From Pseudomonadales bacterium (GTDB taxonomy: Bacteria > Pseudomonadota > Gammaproteobacteria > Pseudomonadales > DT-91): DNA of 64,000 bases. Shown here piece after piece: positions 1 to 9,453 of the stretch (its first letter is position 1; each line of letters opens with the position of its first letter). Location: NCBI GenBank assembly GCA_013215055.1, contig JABSRQ010000010.1, forward strand, positions 62,001 to 126,000, written 5' to 3'. Both the position numbers and the translations under genes were made by a program. The notes below the pieces were generated by a model, which was given only the letters and a program-made list of their open reading frames with translations, was not told the origin of the DNA and did not search any database.

Positions 1-1018
1 CTGCTACACACTCAACAAACAACTCTTTAATTTCTTCTAGTTTTTCTCTGGAGCTACTGGTTAACTCACGATTATGGCTCTGGGTTTGTACAGGCTTTTT
101 ACTAACACTTTCAGCCCCAGCTAATGCCTCATTCAACTTATACGTATCTCTTAACTCATCAACTAACGGTGTAGATACTACGGATGTCGCCACGCTATAG
201 AGTAATGTTTTTAATAACACTGCATCCGGCTGTTCCGCCAGTGCAGTAGGCCCATTTTGCTCAAGCTTTTTAATTTCTTTATCCAATAATGCTAAAGCTT
301 TCTTGGATTCTAACTCTGCCGGTTGATTTGCCTGTTTTAACAATTCAGTAATCGCAAATGCAATTTTCCACAAAGGTTCGGCGGCGGTGTTTCTACTGAT
401 TTTAAGCAGAGCAGCACAAACTTTGCAAAGCAAATTATAGTTTTTATCCAGATTTTGACTGCGAACAATGCCAACTAAACCTTTTTGAAAACCCTGACGT
501 AACTTACGCGTCAACTCGTTAAATTCATCGGCTGCAATAGCGGGTTTTTGATGCTCTACGGTTCTTGCATAACTGATATTGGGATTAAATATATCCGCTT
601 CTGATATAGCATGATGAGACTGATTTGGAGCTAACGCCCGAACGGCATTTAATGAAGGTAATAACTGTTTGGCGTCATCTTCACCTGAGTCATTCACTTG
701 ATTAACATAAGCCACCAACATTTTGATCGCTTTTAATAATTCAGAAGCACACAGGGGTGAACGGGCAGCAGAAATTTCTTCCTTCTGCATCGCTGCAAGT
801 ACTTTTTCAATTTCTTCGCTTAACAATGCTGCGCCATACAGCTCAATCATCTTTAAGCTGCCAGCTACCTGATGTATATACGTCAGGCAGAATCGTAGCT
901 GAGTCACATCATCCGAGTTTTGGACAAAACTTTCCAGTGCATCAGCAGCCTGATTTAAGGTATCTTCTATTTCACGGCTCACCCATTCCAGGGCTATATA
1001 ACTACGCTTATCTGACAT
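1..1018 (-). CDS. chpA: ChpA, N-terminal part of the pilus chemosensory histidine kinase (cut by window edge)
   Basis: The first 339 codons of a reading frame that starts at an ATG at 1018 and runs off the left edge. The protein begins MSDKRSYIALEW, which resembles the start of the ChpA/PilL family, very large CheA-like hybrid kinases with several phosphotransfer domains that phosphorylate PilG and PilH. Only the helical N-terminal region is present; no kinase core lies in the window. It follows pilK by 16 bases, as the last visible gene of the pilGHIJK-chpA cluster. The identification rests on position and N-terminal resemblance. Confidence 0.85.
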   Translation of the reverse strand, partial: MSDKRSYIALEWVSREIEDTLNQAADALESFVQNSDDVTQLRFCLTYIHQVAGSLKMIELYGAALLSEEIEKVLAAMQKEEISAARSPLCASELLKAIKMLVAYVNQVNDSGEDDAKQLLPSLNAVRALAPNQSHHAISEADIFNPNISYARTVEHQKPAIAADEFNELTRKLRQGFQKGLVGIVRSQNLDKNYNLLCKVCAALLKISRNTAAEPLWKIAFAITELLKQANQPAELESKKALALLDKEIKKLEQNGPTALAEQPDAVLLKTLLYSVATSVVSTPLVDELRDTYKLNEALAGAESVSKKPVQTQSHNRELTSSSREKLEEIKELFVECVA

Positions 1019-1034
1019 CTTTACCTAGCCTCAG

Positions 1035-1880
1035 TTATGCAATTCGTTGGTATGCTTGCACACTATCATTCTTCACCCGCTCTACCATTGCATTGCTCCA
1101 GCCAACAGCTTCCCCCATACCCAGGACTAACAGTCCCTTCGGTTTCAAGCGTTTAACTAATTCATCTAATACTTCGTTACGACGCCAACTCTTAAAATAA
1201 ATAAGAACGTTTTGGCAGTAAATCACATCCATATCACTAACTGGTAAGTTCTCAAGCTCAATAATATTAGCCTGGACAAAACAGACTCTATTCTTGATTT
1301 TTTCTACTACCTGACACCCCGATTCAGTCACGTTAAAATAACGCCCCTGCATTCCCGTATCAACAAACTCAAGCCGACGAGGAGGATAGCGACCTTTACG
1401 TGCCTCAGATAATGAAGCCTGACAAATATCCGTTGCCATAACCCCATAAAACTTCTTTGCCCCCATACCTTCAATGCAATCATTGGCTAACATGGCCAAT
1501 GAATAAGGCTCTTCTCCGGTGGAGCAAGCTACACTCCATAACTCCAGTGAGCGCCCTGAATCTTTACTTAGCATACGCTTAAAAAGGTATTTTCTAACAA
1601 ATTCAATCGCATCTTCATCACGAAAGAAACGGGTCTCTTTTACAGTTAACGTTCTAAGTAAAGCTTCCCACTCTAACGCACCACCTTTGTTTAAACAGAC
1701 AATACGATAATAATCATCATAATTAGCACAATCAATTTCACGCATACGCTGACCTAGGCCAGTTTGTAAAATGATTTTGTGCCGCTCAAAAGATATGCCG
1801 GTACGATCTTCAAGCAGTGTCTGCCACTGCTTGAATTCTTCATCCGTTAAAGGCGGTAATACATTGAAAGGCCAAACCAT
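1035..1880 (-). CDS. pilK: PilK, CheR-type MCP glutamate methyltransferase
   Basis: A 281-residue CheR-family S-adenosylmethionine-dependent methyltransferase expected to methylate glutamates on the chemoreceptor PilJ. A small helical N-terminal domain is followed by the catalytic Rossmann fold; the SAM-binding segment ELWSVACSTGEEPYSLAML lies near residues 113-131 and the segment DVIYCQNVLIYF later in the fold is typical of CheR. Length fits the family. It sits 39 bases after pilJ and 16 before chpA, the PilK position in the Pseudomonas cluster. The start codon ATG at 1880 was kept. Confidence 0.93.
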   Translation of the reverse strand: MVWPFNVLPPLTDEEFKQWQTLLEDRTGISFERHKIILQTGLGQRMREIDCANYDDYYRIVCLNKGGALEWEALLRTLTVKETRFFRDEDAIEFVRKYLFKRMLSKDSGRSLELWSVACSTGEEPYSLAMLANDCIEGMGAKKFYGVMATDICQASLSEARKGRYPPRRLEFVDTGMQGRYFNVTESGCQVVEKIKNRVCFVQANIIELENLPVSDMDVIYCQNVLIYFKSWRRNEVLDELVKRLKPKGLLVLGMGEAVGWSNAMVERVKNDSVQAYQRIA

Positions 1881-1919
1881 GATGAGTATTTAAACTTTTA
1901 TCTTGGTAAAAGAAGCAGC

Positions 1920-3965
1920 TTATGCTGCTTCTTTCTCTTCAGGCAAGGTGAAACCAGCTACCGAGTTACGTAATTCGGTTGCCATATCGGCAAGGTTACC
2001 GATGGAGCGTGCAGTTGCTGTTGTACCGGCGTTAGTTTGCTGGGTGATCTCTTGGATAACGTTCATCGTATTCGAGATATGACCTGCAGATGCTGCTTGC
2101 TGACGTGCCGCATTGGATATGTTCTGGATCAAGTCTGCCAGTTCCTGCGATACTTTCTCGATCTCTTCCAGAGCCATACCTGCATCCTGTGCCAGTCTAG
2201 CACCACGTACAACTTCCGCCGTGGTTTGTTCCATCGAGATGACCGCTTCATTGGTATCTGATTGAATCGTTTTAACCAGTGCTTCAATCTGCTTGGTTGC
2301 AGCAGATGAACGTTCTGCCAGACGCTGTACTTCATCCGCAACTACTGCGAATCCGCGACCGGCATCACCAGCCATCGACGCTTGAATAGCCGCATTCAGT
2401 GCCAGGATGTTAGTTTGATCGGCGATGTCGTTGATCAGGGATACGATATCTCCGATCTCTTGCGAGGATTCACCGAGGCGCTTGATACGTTTTGCCGTAT
2501 CTTGAATCTGCTCACGGATAGTATCCATACCGTTGATGGTGTTTTGTACCACTTCGGCACCGCGGTTGGCGATTTTTACCGAGCGCTCTGCTACCTGAGT
2601 TGATTCGGCGGCGTTTGCAGATACTTGATCGATGGTCACTGCCATCTCGTTAACAGCTGCCGATGCACCGGCGATTTCCTGGGCCTGATGCTCGGAAGCT
2701 TCGGCAAGATGTAATGCAGTGCTTTGCGTCTCTTCAGCAGCGTTAGATACTCTTAACGCGGTGTCGTTTATTTGTGATACCAGGATACGTAGTTGATCGA
2801 TGGTAAAGTTAATCGAGTCTGCAATAGCACCGGTGAAATCTTCGGTTACTGTAGCGGTCGCGGTTAAATCTCCGTCGGCTAAATCGGCCAATTCATCAAG
2901 TAGACGTAAGATAGCTTGTTGGTTACGTTCGTTGGTAGCACCCGTTTCAGCTAAGCGTGTACGTGTATTTAAGAAAATTTGCACACCAATCAAACCGCCG
3001 AATAAAACCAGCGCCAATGCAAAGAATGCTGCAGTTTGCACGGTTAATGTACGGTTTTCACCCAGGTTATTAATATTATCTGATAACTGACTGGTCTCTT
3101 CCATCATGATCGGAGAATCAACCAGGATCTCATCTGCAGCTTCATGGACTTTTTTCAAGTCAGGAGAAGCCTGGAAAATATCATCAACCGAGGTGGTGAT
3201 AAATTCAAATAGCTTGGCGATTTCTTTTAGCGCCTGTCTTGCTTCCTGATCCTGTACGCGCTTGATACCCATCGCGGCATTACCATTAATCATACTGTTT
3301 AGCACTTGACCAAAGGTTGATGCATCCGTATTAAATTGGTCGGCTGCTGAATCTGTTCCTGAGCCACCGGCTAACATTTTATCAACATTGGCTTTGATAC
3401 GTTCTGCACGCCAAGTTTGTTTCTGCGCTTGAGCCACCTGATCGGATGATGCGCGGCTATCAATCAAGATATCCACAACAGTGTCATACTTCTGCTGTAG
3501 TTCAGGGATCGAAGCAGAGAGTGTGCTGGCCACTTCGTGTAAGAATAATACCCTGGCCTTATTGGCATAGATCGTTTGTGAAGATGAATCTACACGCTTC
3601 CAAACTTTTTCTAAACTCACCAAACCTTTAGGTAATTGATCGGCTAATGGGGGTAAGCCCTCTGCAATTATACCCGTTGAAAGCTTCGCAACTTCTACCG
3701 CAAATTCACGGCGAACACGTTCCAGCTCTTCAAATGCGGTTTGCTTTCCTTCTGCTGATTCACGTGAATGTGTTGATATCTGCTGAGCCAATACACGCAT
3801 ATCACTGGTTATTTCCAGATACTCCGCATCATTGCCTGCATCACTTACTACCTGAACAATATTCCAAACAAGGCCTATTGCTGCTACTAATAGAAACGCA
3901 AGCAAAGCAACAACATTTTTGTTGCTTGTCTGGTTTGCAATCATCGTGGACGATGTAGTGCTCAT
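1920..3965 (-). CDS. pilJ: PilJ, type IV pilus methyl-accepting chemotaxis protein
   Basis: Inner-membrane chemoreceptor of the Chp system, thought to sense pilus-related signals and feed PilI and ChpA. A first membrane segment lies near residues 15-40, a periplasmic helical sensor region follows, a second membrane segment near 305-335, a HAMP-like region, then a long cytoplasmic coiled coil. The conserved hairpin tip is obvious ([14 protein letters not shown] followed by [18 protein letters not shown]). I chose the ATG at 3965, which has AGGAG six bases upstream, over the TTG and GTG just before it; this gives 681 residues, close to the Pseudomonas protein. Confidence 0.95.
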   Translation of the reverse strand: MSTTSSTMIANQTSNKNVVALLAFLLVAAIGLVWNIVQVVSDAGNDAEYLEITSDMRVLAQQISTHSRESAEGKQTAFEELERVRREFAVEVAKLSTGIIAEGLPPLADQLPKGLVSLEKVWKRVDSSSQTIYANKARVLFLHEVASTLSASIPELQQKYDTVVDILIDSRASSDQVAQAQKQTWRAERIKANVDKMLAGGSGTDSAADQFNTDASTFGQVLNSMINGNAAMGIKRVQDQEARQALKEIAKLFEFITTSVDDIFQASPDLKKVHEAADEILVDSPIMMEETSQLSDNINNLGENRTLTVQTAAFFALALVLFGGLIGVQIFLNTRTRLAETGATNERNQQAILRLLDELADLADGDLTATATVTEDFTGAIADSINFTIDQLRILVSQINDTALRVSNAAEETQSTALHLAEASEHQAQEIAGASAAVNEMAVTIDQVSANAAESTQVAERSVKIANRGAEVVQNTINGMDTIREQIQDTAKRIKRLGESSQEIGDIVSLINDIADQTNILALNAAIQASMAGDAGRGFAVVADEVQRLAERSSAATKQIEALVKTIQSDTNEAVISMEQTTAEVVRGARLAQDAGMALEEIEKVSQELADLIQNISNAARQQAASAGHISNTMNVIQEITQQTNAGTTATARSIGNLADMATELRNSVAGFTLPEEKEAA

Positions 3966-4019
3966 CACCAACTCCTACCGGTTTTATGAAATTGTTTAGC
4001 TGGCCTAAATTTTACCAAG

Positions 4020-4559
4020 TTAAGCTGCAGCAGCATTAAAAAATCGTGGATCTCGAACTAAATTATATGGACTGAAAGACATCCAGGTTAAGCCGTCTTG
4101 TTCATATGCGCCCTTTGAATAAGCAGCCAGATGGCTAACTTTTTCAGGGAGATCAGACACGGCCAGATTTTCAGGGAAATGTTGCATACCATAGGCCTCA
4201 TTTACAACCAAGCCGGCATACAAATCGCCCATTTCTAATATAAGAACACGACGATTCAGGCGGTGAGCCGAAGGCTGACCACCAAAAAAAACTTCTAGAT
4301 CAAATAAAGGTAATAAGCGACCACGTACATTTGCCAAACCTAACACCCATTCCTGAACGCCAGGAAGCCGAGTGACACTGGGCACAGGCAACATTTCCAC
4401 CACCTCACCTAACGGTGCGATCATGCGTTGCCCAAGGACATTAAATCCTATCCCGCTCCAGCGTTTCTGAATATCTTGCTGCGCAGGTAATGCAGGCCCT
4501 ATGGACTGAATTTTCTGTGAAAGCTCTACAAGAAATTGAAACGGTTCACTAACAGACAT
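4020..4559 (-). CDS. pilI: PilI, CheW-like coupling protein
   Basis: A 179-residue CheW-domain scaffold that links the receptor PilJ to the kinase ChpA. The CheW signature is visible as GVQEWVLGLANVRGRLLPLFDLEVFFGG in three consecutive blocks near residues 65-93, followed by the second beta-barrel half (RRVLILEMGDLYAGLVVNE). It lies between pilH and pilJ with 60- and 48-base gaps. A 10-bp hairpin in the pilH-pilI gap may set its expression relative to pilG and pilH. Confidence 0.93.
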   Translation of the reverse strand: MSVSEPFQFLVELSQKIQSIGPALPAQQDIQKRWSGIGFNVLGQRMIAPLGEVVEMLPVPSVTRLPGVQEWVLGLANVRGRLLPLFDLEVFFGGQPSAHRLNRRVLILEMGDLYAGLVVNEAYGMQHFPENLAVSDLPEKVSHLAAYSKGAYEQDGLTWMSFSPYNLVRDPRFFNAAAA

Positions 4560-4590
4560 ACTTTTGCTTGAATCCCTTTTATTATTAATA

Positions 4591-4618
4591 CAGGTTGAAT
4601 GTATTTTTATTCAACCTG
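4591..4618 (-). promoter_or_regulatory. Perfect 10-bp hairpin between pilH and pilI
   Basis: Arms CAGGTTGAAT (4591-4600) and ATTCAACCTG (4609-4618) are exact inverse complements around an 8-base loop, directly after the pilH stop. On the minus-strand transcript the hairpin is followed by an AU-rich but not U-only tract, so it is a poor intrinsic terminator. A processing or stability element, or a partial attenuator separating pilGH from pilIJK-chpA, is more likely; the function is inferred. Confidence 0.5.
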
Positions 4619-4619
4619 C

Positions 4620-4985
4620 TTAGCCAGCTAGGTTATCGGCTATTGTTTTCATCAGCAATTTTTCATCGATAGGTTTGGTTAAAAAACCCGCAGCGCCTTG
4701 ACGCTTGCCCCATAATCGATCTGTTTCCTGGTCTTTTGTGGTCACAATAATCACAGGTATATGGCTGGTTGAGTCATTCCTAGTGATTTGACGGGTTGCC
4801 TGAAAGCCATTAATTCCTGGCATAACAACATCCATCAACACCAAGTCTGGCAACTCTTTTTTAGCCAGCTCAACGCCTTCTTCTCCACCACCTGCAGTAG
4901 AAACCAAATGACCATTTTTTTTCAAAATCTCAGTCATTTTAAACGTTTCTGTCGGCGAATCATCAACAATCAAGATACGAGCCAT
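4620..4985 (-). CDS. pilH: PilH, single-domain response regulator
   Basis: A 121-residue CheY-like receiver that takes phosphate from ChpA and opposes PilG in controlling pilus retraction. The receiver residues are clear: the acidic pair in ILIVDDSPTE, the phospho-acceptor in LPDLVLMDVVMPGINGF near residue 52, the conserved T in IIVTTKDQ and the K in GFLTKPID. It ends with no output domain. Order pilG-pilH-pilI and a 37-base gap to pilG support the assignment; the GKRQGAAGFLTKP segment is typical of PilH. Confidence 0.93.
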   Translation of the reverse strand: MARILIVDDSPTETFKMTEILKKNGHLVSTAGGGEEGVELAKKELPDLVLMDVVMPGINGFQATRQITRNDSTSHIPVIIVTTKDQETDRLWGKRQGAAGFLTKPIDEKLLMKTIADNLAG

Positions 4986-5022
4986 ACCGTCTCCAACACC
5001 TACTTCTGCTATCTAATAGCAA

Positions 5023-5406
5023 TTAATTTTTTATATGCGCTTCAATAGCACTGATAAGTTCTGACTTACTAAACGGTTTGGTCAAGTATTGATCAGAACC
5101 TACAATTCGCCCCTTGGCCTTATCAAATAAGCCATCTTTACTGGATAACATAATAACTGGGGTAGATTTAAATTCGCTATTATTCTTAATCAATGCACAC
5201 GTCTGATAACCATCAAGTCTTGGCATCATGATATCTACAAAAATAATATTGGGTTTAGCATCAGCAATTTTAGCCAGTGCATCAAATCCATCGATAGCCG
5301 TAATGACTTCACAACCTACTTTTTTAAGCAGTGTTTCTGCAGTTCGACGAATCGTTTTACTATCGTCAATAACCATCACTTTTAGATTTTCGAAGTTGCC
5401 TTCCAT
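5023..5406 (-). CDS. pilG: PilG, single-domain response regulator
   Basis: A 127-residue CheY-like receiver, first gene of the Chp cluster, which in Pseudomonas promotes pilus extension and polarity and feeds cAMP control. Visible receiver residues are the DD pair in VMVIDDSKTIRRTAE, the phospho-acceptor in PNIIFVDIMMPRLDGYQ, the conserved S in VIMLSSKDG and the K in QYLTKPFSK. It is transcribed away from gshB across a 316-base gap, so the promoter of the whole pil-chp cluster should lie in 5407-5722. Confidence 0.95.
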   Translation of the reverse strand: MEGNFENLKVMVIDDSKTIRRTAETLLKKVGCEVITAIDGFDALAKIADAKPNIIFVDIMMPRLDGYQTCALIKNNSEFKSTPVIMLSSKDGLFDKAKGRIVGSDQYLTKPFSKSELISAIEAHIKN

Positions 5407-5722
5407 CTTTTTAGAGCCTTAACCTAATAGTCGTTGGGAACAAATTGCTTTTATTCGCGGTCTTATCGTTTTATAGCAATATTTATTTTTATAATAAGAT
5501 TTAGTAATTAATGGCCAACATAACCTTTAAACTGGGGGTTTGTCTATGCCTAGAACAAGATTTCAATAAAATTGATAAGCGCCTTTGCACTTATCGCCCC
5601 AGCCAGTTTGTTATAGAATAGACACATTAACACTAATCACCAGTTTATGACGTTTTGTGACCACTATTAACAATATACTTTTTGTTATTTCACTCTCGAT
5701 CATTTAAAGATGGATTGCCCAT
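5407..5722. other. Divergent intergenic region pilG / gshB
   Basis: The only gene-free stretch over 300 bases. It is AT-rich and must carry divergent promoters for pilG and gshB. Candidate -10 hexamers are TATACT at 5674-5679 and TATAGA at 5612-5617 on the plus strand, and TATAAA (complement of 5470-5475) towards pilG. None has a convincing -35 at 16-18 bases, so no promoter is claimed. No open reading frame, strong hairpin or repeat was found. Confidence 0.5.
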
Positions 5723-6667
5723 ATGAGCATTAAAATCGGGGTTGTTATGGACCCTATTGAACTAATAAACTACAAAAAAGACAGCACCTTAGCAATGTTA
5801 TGGGCGGCTCAAGATAGAGGTTGGGAAATATTCTATATGACCGCCGACAAACTCTTTTTGGATAACGGTGTCGCTAAGGCTATTGCCCACCCGTTAAAAG
5901 TCTTTCGTGATGCGGATATTTTTTTTGAAAAGTCCGCAGCGCTAACAATCCCTTTAAGCGATTTGAATGCAATTTTAATGCGTAAAGATCCGCCCTTTGA
6001 TAATGAATTTATTTATAACACCTATATTTTAGAAGCCGCCGAACGTGACGGCTGTTTAATTGTGAATAAACCGTCAAGCCTGCGTGACTGCAATGAAAAA
6101 GTGTTTGCTACGCTTTTCCCACAATGCTGCCCCGAGGTATTGGTTTGTTCCGATGCCACACTGCTTAAAGCTTTCCATCAACAACACCAGGACGTTATTT
6201 TTAAACCTTTGGATGGCATGGGTGGCAGCAAGATTTTCCGCCTCAAGGCCGATGACCCCAATGTCAGTGTCATTATCGAAACGTTAACCGAACACGGCAC
6301 AGAAACAATTATGGCGCAGAAATTTATTCCTGAAATCACCTCAGGGGATAAACGTATCCTTATTATTGATGGCGAACCCATGCCTTATGCGCTGGCCAGA
6401 ATCCCCGCCAAAGGGGAGACCCGCGGCAACTTAGCCGCTGGTGGCAGCGGTGTACCGGTAGCACTGAATGAACGGGACTATTGGATTTGTGAACAAGTGA
6501 TACCAACCTTAAAGGAAAAAGGGTTATTATTTGTCGGCCTTGACGTGATTGGTGATTATTTAACTGAAATTAATGTCACCAGCCCAACCTGCATCCGCGA
6601 ACTTAACAACGCCTACGATCTGGATATTGCAGGTAAACTGATGGACGCCATTGCCAAGCGTTTATAA
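5723..6667 (+). CDS. gshB: Glutathione synthetase
   Basis: A 314-residue ATP-grasp ligase that joins gamma-glutamylcysteine and glycine to form glutathione in the cytoplasm. Family segments seen include the N-terminal GVVMDPIELINYKKDST, the nucleotide-binding VIFKPLDGMGGSKIF, the RGNLAAGGSG loop and the C-terminal VTSPTCIRELN. Length fits the bacterial GshB family (about 315). It begins a plus-strand run with the tonB3-like gene and yqgE, the same order as in Pseudomonas next to pilG. Confidence 0.97.
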   Translation: MSIKIGVVMDPIELINYKKDSTLAMLWAAQDRGWEIFYMTADKLFLDNGVAKAIAHPLKVFRDADIFFEKSAALTIPLSDLNAILMRKDPPFDNEFIYNTYILEAAERDGCLIVNKPSSLRDCNEKVFATLFPQCCPEVLVCSDATLLKAFHQQHQDVIFKPLDGMGGSKIFRLKADDPNVSVIIETLTEHGTETIMAQKFIPEITSGDKRILIIDGEPMPYALARIPAKGETRGNLAAGGSGVPVALNERDYWICEQVIPTLKEKGLLFVGLDVIGDYLTEINVTSPTCIRELNNAYDLDIAGKLMDAIAKRL

Positions 6668-6735
6668 AGCGCGGGTAGTGCTAATAAGGCAACATAACAA
6701 TAAACATACCAGCCATTAATCAGACCCGATAAAAC

Positions 6736-7623
6736 ATGCTTCAACACGATCCTGCAGCCAAGACCCACAGCCGTCTTGGCTTTACCCTGACCATGGCTAT
6801 CGCCCTACATGTTGCCGTAGTGCTAGGTGTGGGTTTTGCCATGCAAATCCCCACAGCACCGTCTTCAACCCGTATGGATATCACCTTATCGAATTATAAA
6901 ACCGATAAAGAGGTGCTGGATGCCGACTTTGTTGCACAAACCAATCAAGAAGCCAGCGGCTCAGAGTCGGTGAAAAAAGAACTGACAACCACCGAGTTTG
7001 CAGAGATCAACAGCGCCACCATCAATAAAGTTCAGCCCATCATTGAGATGCCCAATCAACAGCGTACCGATCATAATCGCCAACGGGTCACCAGCATCAA
7101 TAGCCAGATCAGCATTGAAGCAGAGCAAAAACAGGCCGATAAAAATGCCAAGCTGGATATGCAAGGTGAACATGAGCGCCTGCAGCGACATGTCGAGATG
7201 GCGTCATTACAAGCCAAGCTTGACGAGCTGCAGCAAGTTTATGCCCGCCTGCCCAGAATTCGTCGCTCAACGTCTGTCGCAACAAAAGCAGCAAGTGATG
7301 CCGAATACCTCTATAATTGGCAGCAACGTATAGAAACTATTGGTAATCAGCATTATCCCCAGGCAGCCAGAGAACAGGATTTATACGGTAATGTTATTCT
7401 GGTGGTGGATATAAATAGTGACGGCTCGTTGAACAAGGTCAAAATAGGCCGCTCTTCGGGTAATAAACTGCTTGATGATTCTGCCCTGAAGATTGTCCGC
7501 CTGGCGGCACCATTTGCCCCGTTTCCAGCGGAAATGAAAATGACCACCGATATATTCCAGATTATCCGCATCTGGCAATTTCGTAAAAACCGCTTCAGCG
7601 ATCACGCTGCCGAAAACGAATAG
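6736..7623 (+). CDS. tonB3: TonB-family protein, TonB3-like
   Basis: A 295-residue TonB-type energy transducer. A single N-terminal membrane segment near residues 16-36 is followed by a long charged, glutamine-rich stretch predicted to be helical (about 80-190) instead of the usual proline-rich arm. A C-terminal TonB domain follows, with YPQAAREQDLYGNVILVV and the end IWQFRKNRF. The gene lies 68 bases after gshB, the place of tonB3 in Pseudomonas, where the protein is needed for twitching motility and pilus assembly. A role with pili rather than iron uptake is inferred from context. Confidence 0.85.
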   Translation: MLQHDPAAKTHSRLGFTLTMAIALHVAVVLGVGFAMQIPTAPSSTRMDITLSNYKTDKEVLDADFVAQTNQEASGSESVKKELTTTEFAEINSATINKVQPIIEMPNQQRTDHNRQRVTSINSQISIEAEQKQADKNAKLDMQGEHERLQRHVEMASLQAKLDELQQVYARLPRIRRSTSVATKAASDAEYLYNWQQRIETIGNQHYPQAAREQDLYGNVILVVDINSDGSLNKVKIGRSSGNKLLDDSALKIVRLAAPFAPFPAEMKMTTDIFQIIRIWQFRKNRFSDHAAENE

Positions 7624-7643
7624 CAGCTCAGAGCAATATAAAC

Positions 7644-8225
7644 ATGCATAAAACCGGCGATACAACCATTCTAAGTGATGTTCAGGGACAGCTACTGATA
7701 GCCATGCCGGGGCTGGAAGACGAGCTATTTAATGGCAGTTTGATTTATATTCTTGAACACAGCAAAGAAGGCGCTGTCGGCATTATCATCAATAAGATTC
7801 TGGATATCGATGTTAACGAAGTCCTGAGCCAGATTGATAACAAATACTCAGATACGCAACATGCCACAGCGGTATTAAAAGGCGGCCCTGTCAGCAATAA
7901 CCGCGGCTTTGTATTACATACCAACGCGGGCGAAAACTGGCAGCATCAAGTTAAGCTGTTTGAAGGTTTATATCTGACCACCAGCGCAGATATACTTGAA
8001 GCGCTGGCCAAAGGAGAAGACATTGGCCAGTTCCAACTTGCCTTAGGTTATTCAGGCTGGTCACCCGGGCAACTCGAAGAAGAGTTAGCGGCCAACTCTT
8101 GGATTAATGTCAGCATCGACAAAGAGATTCTTTTTAACACCCCCTATGAAGAACGCTTACATGCTGCCGCCCAAAAGCTAGGCATCACCTACAGCCTGCT
8201 TTCAGCCACTGGCGGCTCTGCTTAG
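7644..8225 (+). CDS. yqgE: YqgE/AlgH family protein (UPF0301)
   Basis: A 193-residue cytoplasmic protein of the YqgE/AlgH family, whose biochemical function is not settled. The start QGQLLIAMPGLEDELFNGSLIYI, read across two adjoining blocks, and the GAVGIIIN and KGGPVSNNRGFVLH segments are diagnostic. It follows the tonB3-like gene by 20 bases, as algH does in Pseudomonas. The partner ruvX (yqgF), usually next to it, is absent: 14 bases further on pilU ends on the other strand. Confidence 0.93.
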   Translation: MHKTGDTTILSDVQGQLLIAMPGLEDELFNGSLIYILEHSKEGAVGIIINKILDIDVNEVLSQIDNKYSDTQHATAVLKGGPVSNNRGFVLHTNAGENWQHQVKLFEGLYLTTSADILEALAKGEDIGQFQLALGYSGWSPGQLEEELAANSWINVSIDKEILFNTPYEERLHAAAQKLGITYSLLSATGGSA

Positions 8226-8239
8226 ATGTCGTATTGAGC

Positions 8240-9391
8240 CTAACGCATACGCCCCATCACATTACCGGAATCCTCTTCCTGATCTTGCATCGATAAACCA
8301 CCTTGCTCGGCTTCAGCCATAAAGTCATGTTCTGAATCCAGTTTAATCATCAAGCGTAAATCATTGGCAGAATCGGCTGAATTTAATGCATCATCATAGG
8401 TAATCTGTTTACTCTTGTAGAGGCGGAACAACGCCTGATCAAACGTCTGCATACCCACCTCGTTAGACTTTGCCATCAAAGGTTTAAGGGAAACAACATC
8501 ACCTTTTTTGATTAAATCCGAGACCAGAGGTGTATTCAACATAATTTCAATCGCCGCCACACGGCCCTTACCATCCGGGGTTCGAATCAACTGCTGCGCT
8601 ATCATACCCTTAAGGTTCAACGATAAATCCAGCCACAATTGATCATGACGCTCAGAAGGGAAGAAGTTAAGAATTCTATCCAAGGCCTGGTTGGCATTAT
8701 TGGCATGCAATGTACATAAACATAGATGCCCGGTTTCAGCGAAAGTAATCGCATGTTCCATGGTTTCCTTGGTACGTACCTCACCAATCAAAATCACATC
8801 GGGGGCCTGACGCAGCGTGTTTTTTAACGCAATCTCAAAACTATCGGTATCGATGCCCACTTCACGTTGAGTCACAATACAGCCCGCATGAGAATGCATA
8901 AATTCAATCGGGTCCTCTATCGTTATAATATGGCCTTTAGAGTTTTGATTTCTATGCCCTATCATCGCTGCCAGCGATGTCGACTTACCGGCCCCAGTAC
9001 CACCAACAAAAATAATTAGGCCGCGTTTGGTCATCGCTAAATCTTTAATGATTGATGGCAGTTTTAATTCATCGATATCTGGAATATTGGTTTCAATTCT
9101 ACGTAAAACCATGCCCACCAGATTACGCTGATAAAAAGCCGAACAACGGAAACGCCCTACCCCTCTGGCCGAAATCGCGAAGTTTAGCTCTTTATCACGC
9201 ACAAAATCTTTACGCTGGGTATCCGTCATCACCGACATCACCGTCTCACGGGTTTTTTCCGGCGACAGTTTAGTAGTCGTTACTGGCACCACTCGACCAT
9301 GAATTTTAATGCTGGGTGGCACACCGGTAGTGATAAAGAGATCCGAAGCCCCCTTCTCTACCATCAATTTTAATAATCTATCAATATCCAT
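8240..9391 (-). CDS. pilU: PilU, type IV pilus retraction ATPase
   Basis: A 383-residue GspE-superfamily hexameric ATPase that assists PilT in pilus retraction. Walker A is IFVGGTGAGKSTSLAAMIG, an Asp box TIEDPIEF follows, Walker B is LIGEVRTKETM, and a His box is seen in ETGHLCLCTLHANNA. The longer, acidic C-terminus and the VGGTGAGKS Walker A separate it from PilT. AAGAAGG lies upstream of its ATG. It follows pilT by 62 bases and is probably co-transcribed with it. Confidence 0.96.
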   Translation of the reverse strand: MDIDRLLKLMVEKGASDLFITTGVPPSIKIHGRVVPVTTTKLSPEKTRETVMSVMTDTQRKDFVRDKELNFAISARGVGRFRCSAFYQRNLVGMVLRRIETNIPDIDELKLPSIIKDLAMTKRGLIIFVGGTGAGKSTSLAAMIGHRNQNSKGHIITIEDPIEFMHSHAGCIVTQREVGIDTDSFEIALKNTLRQAPDVILIGEVRTKETMEHAITFAETGHLCLCTLHANNANQALDRILNFFPSERHDQLWLDLSLNLKGMIAQQLIRTPDGKGRVAAIEIMLNTPLVSDLIKKGDVVSLKPLMAKSNEVGMQTFDQALFRLYKSKQITYDDALNSADSANDLRLMIKLDSEHDFMAEAEQGGLSMQDQEEDSGNVMGRMR

Positions 9392-9453
9392 AACGGACCT
9401 TCTTTATGATCTGCGTTGCCTGTATTGCTTAAAGCATAATTGAAAAACAGCTA

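Noticed and set aside
757-1200. Plus-strand open frame across the chpA/pilK junction
   Set aside because: It lies opposite two well-supported genes, has low-complexity composition and matches no family.
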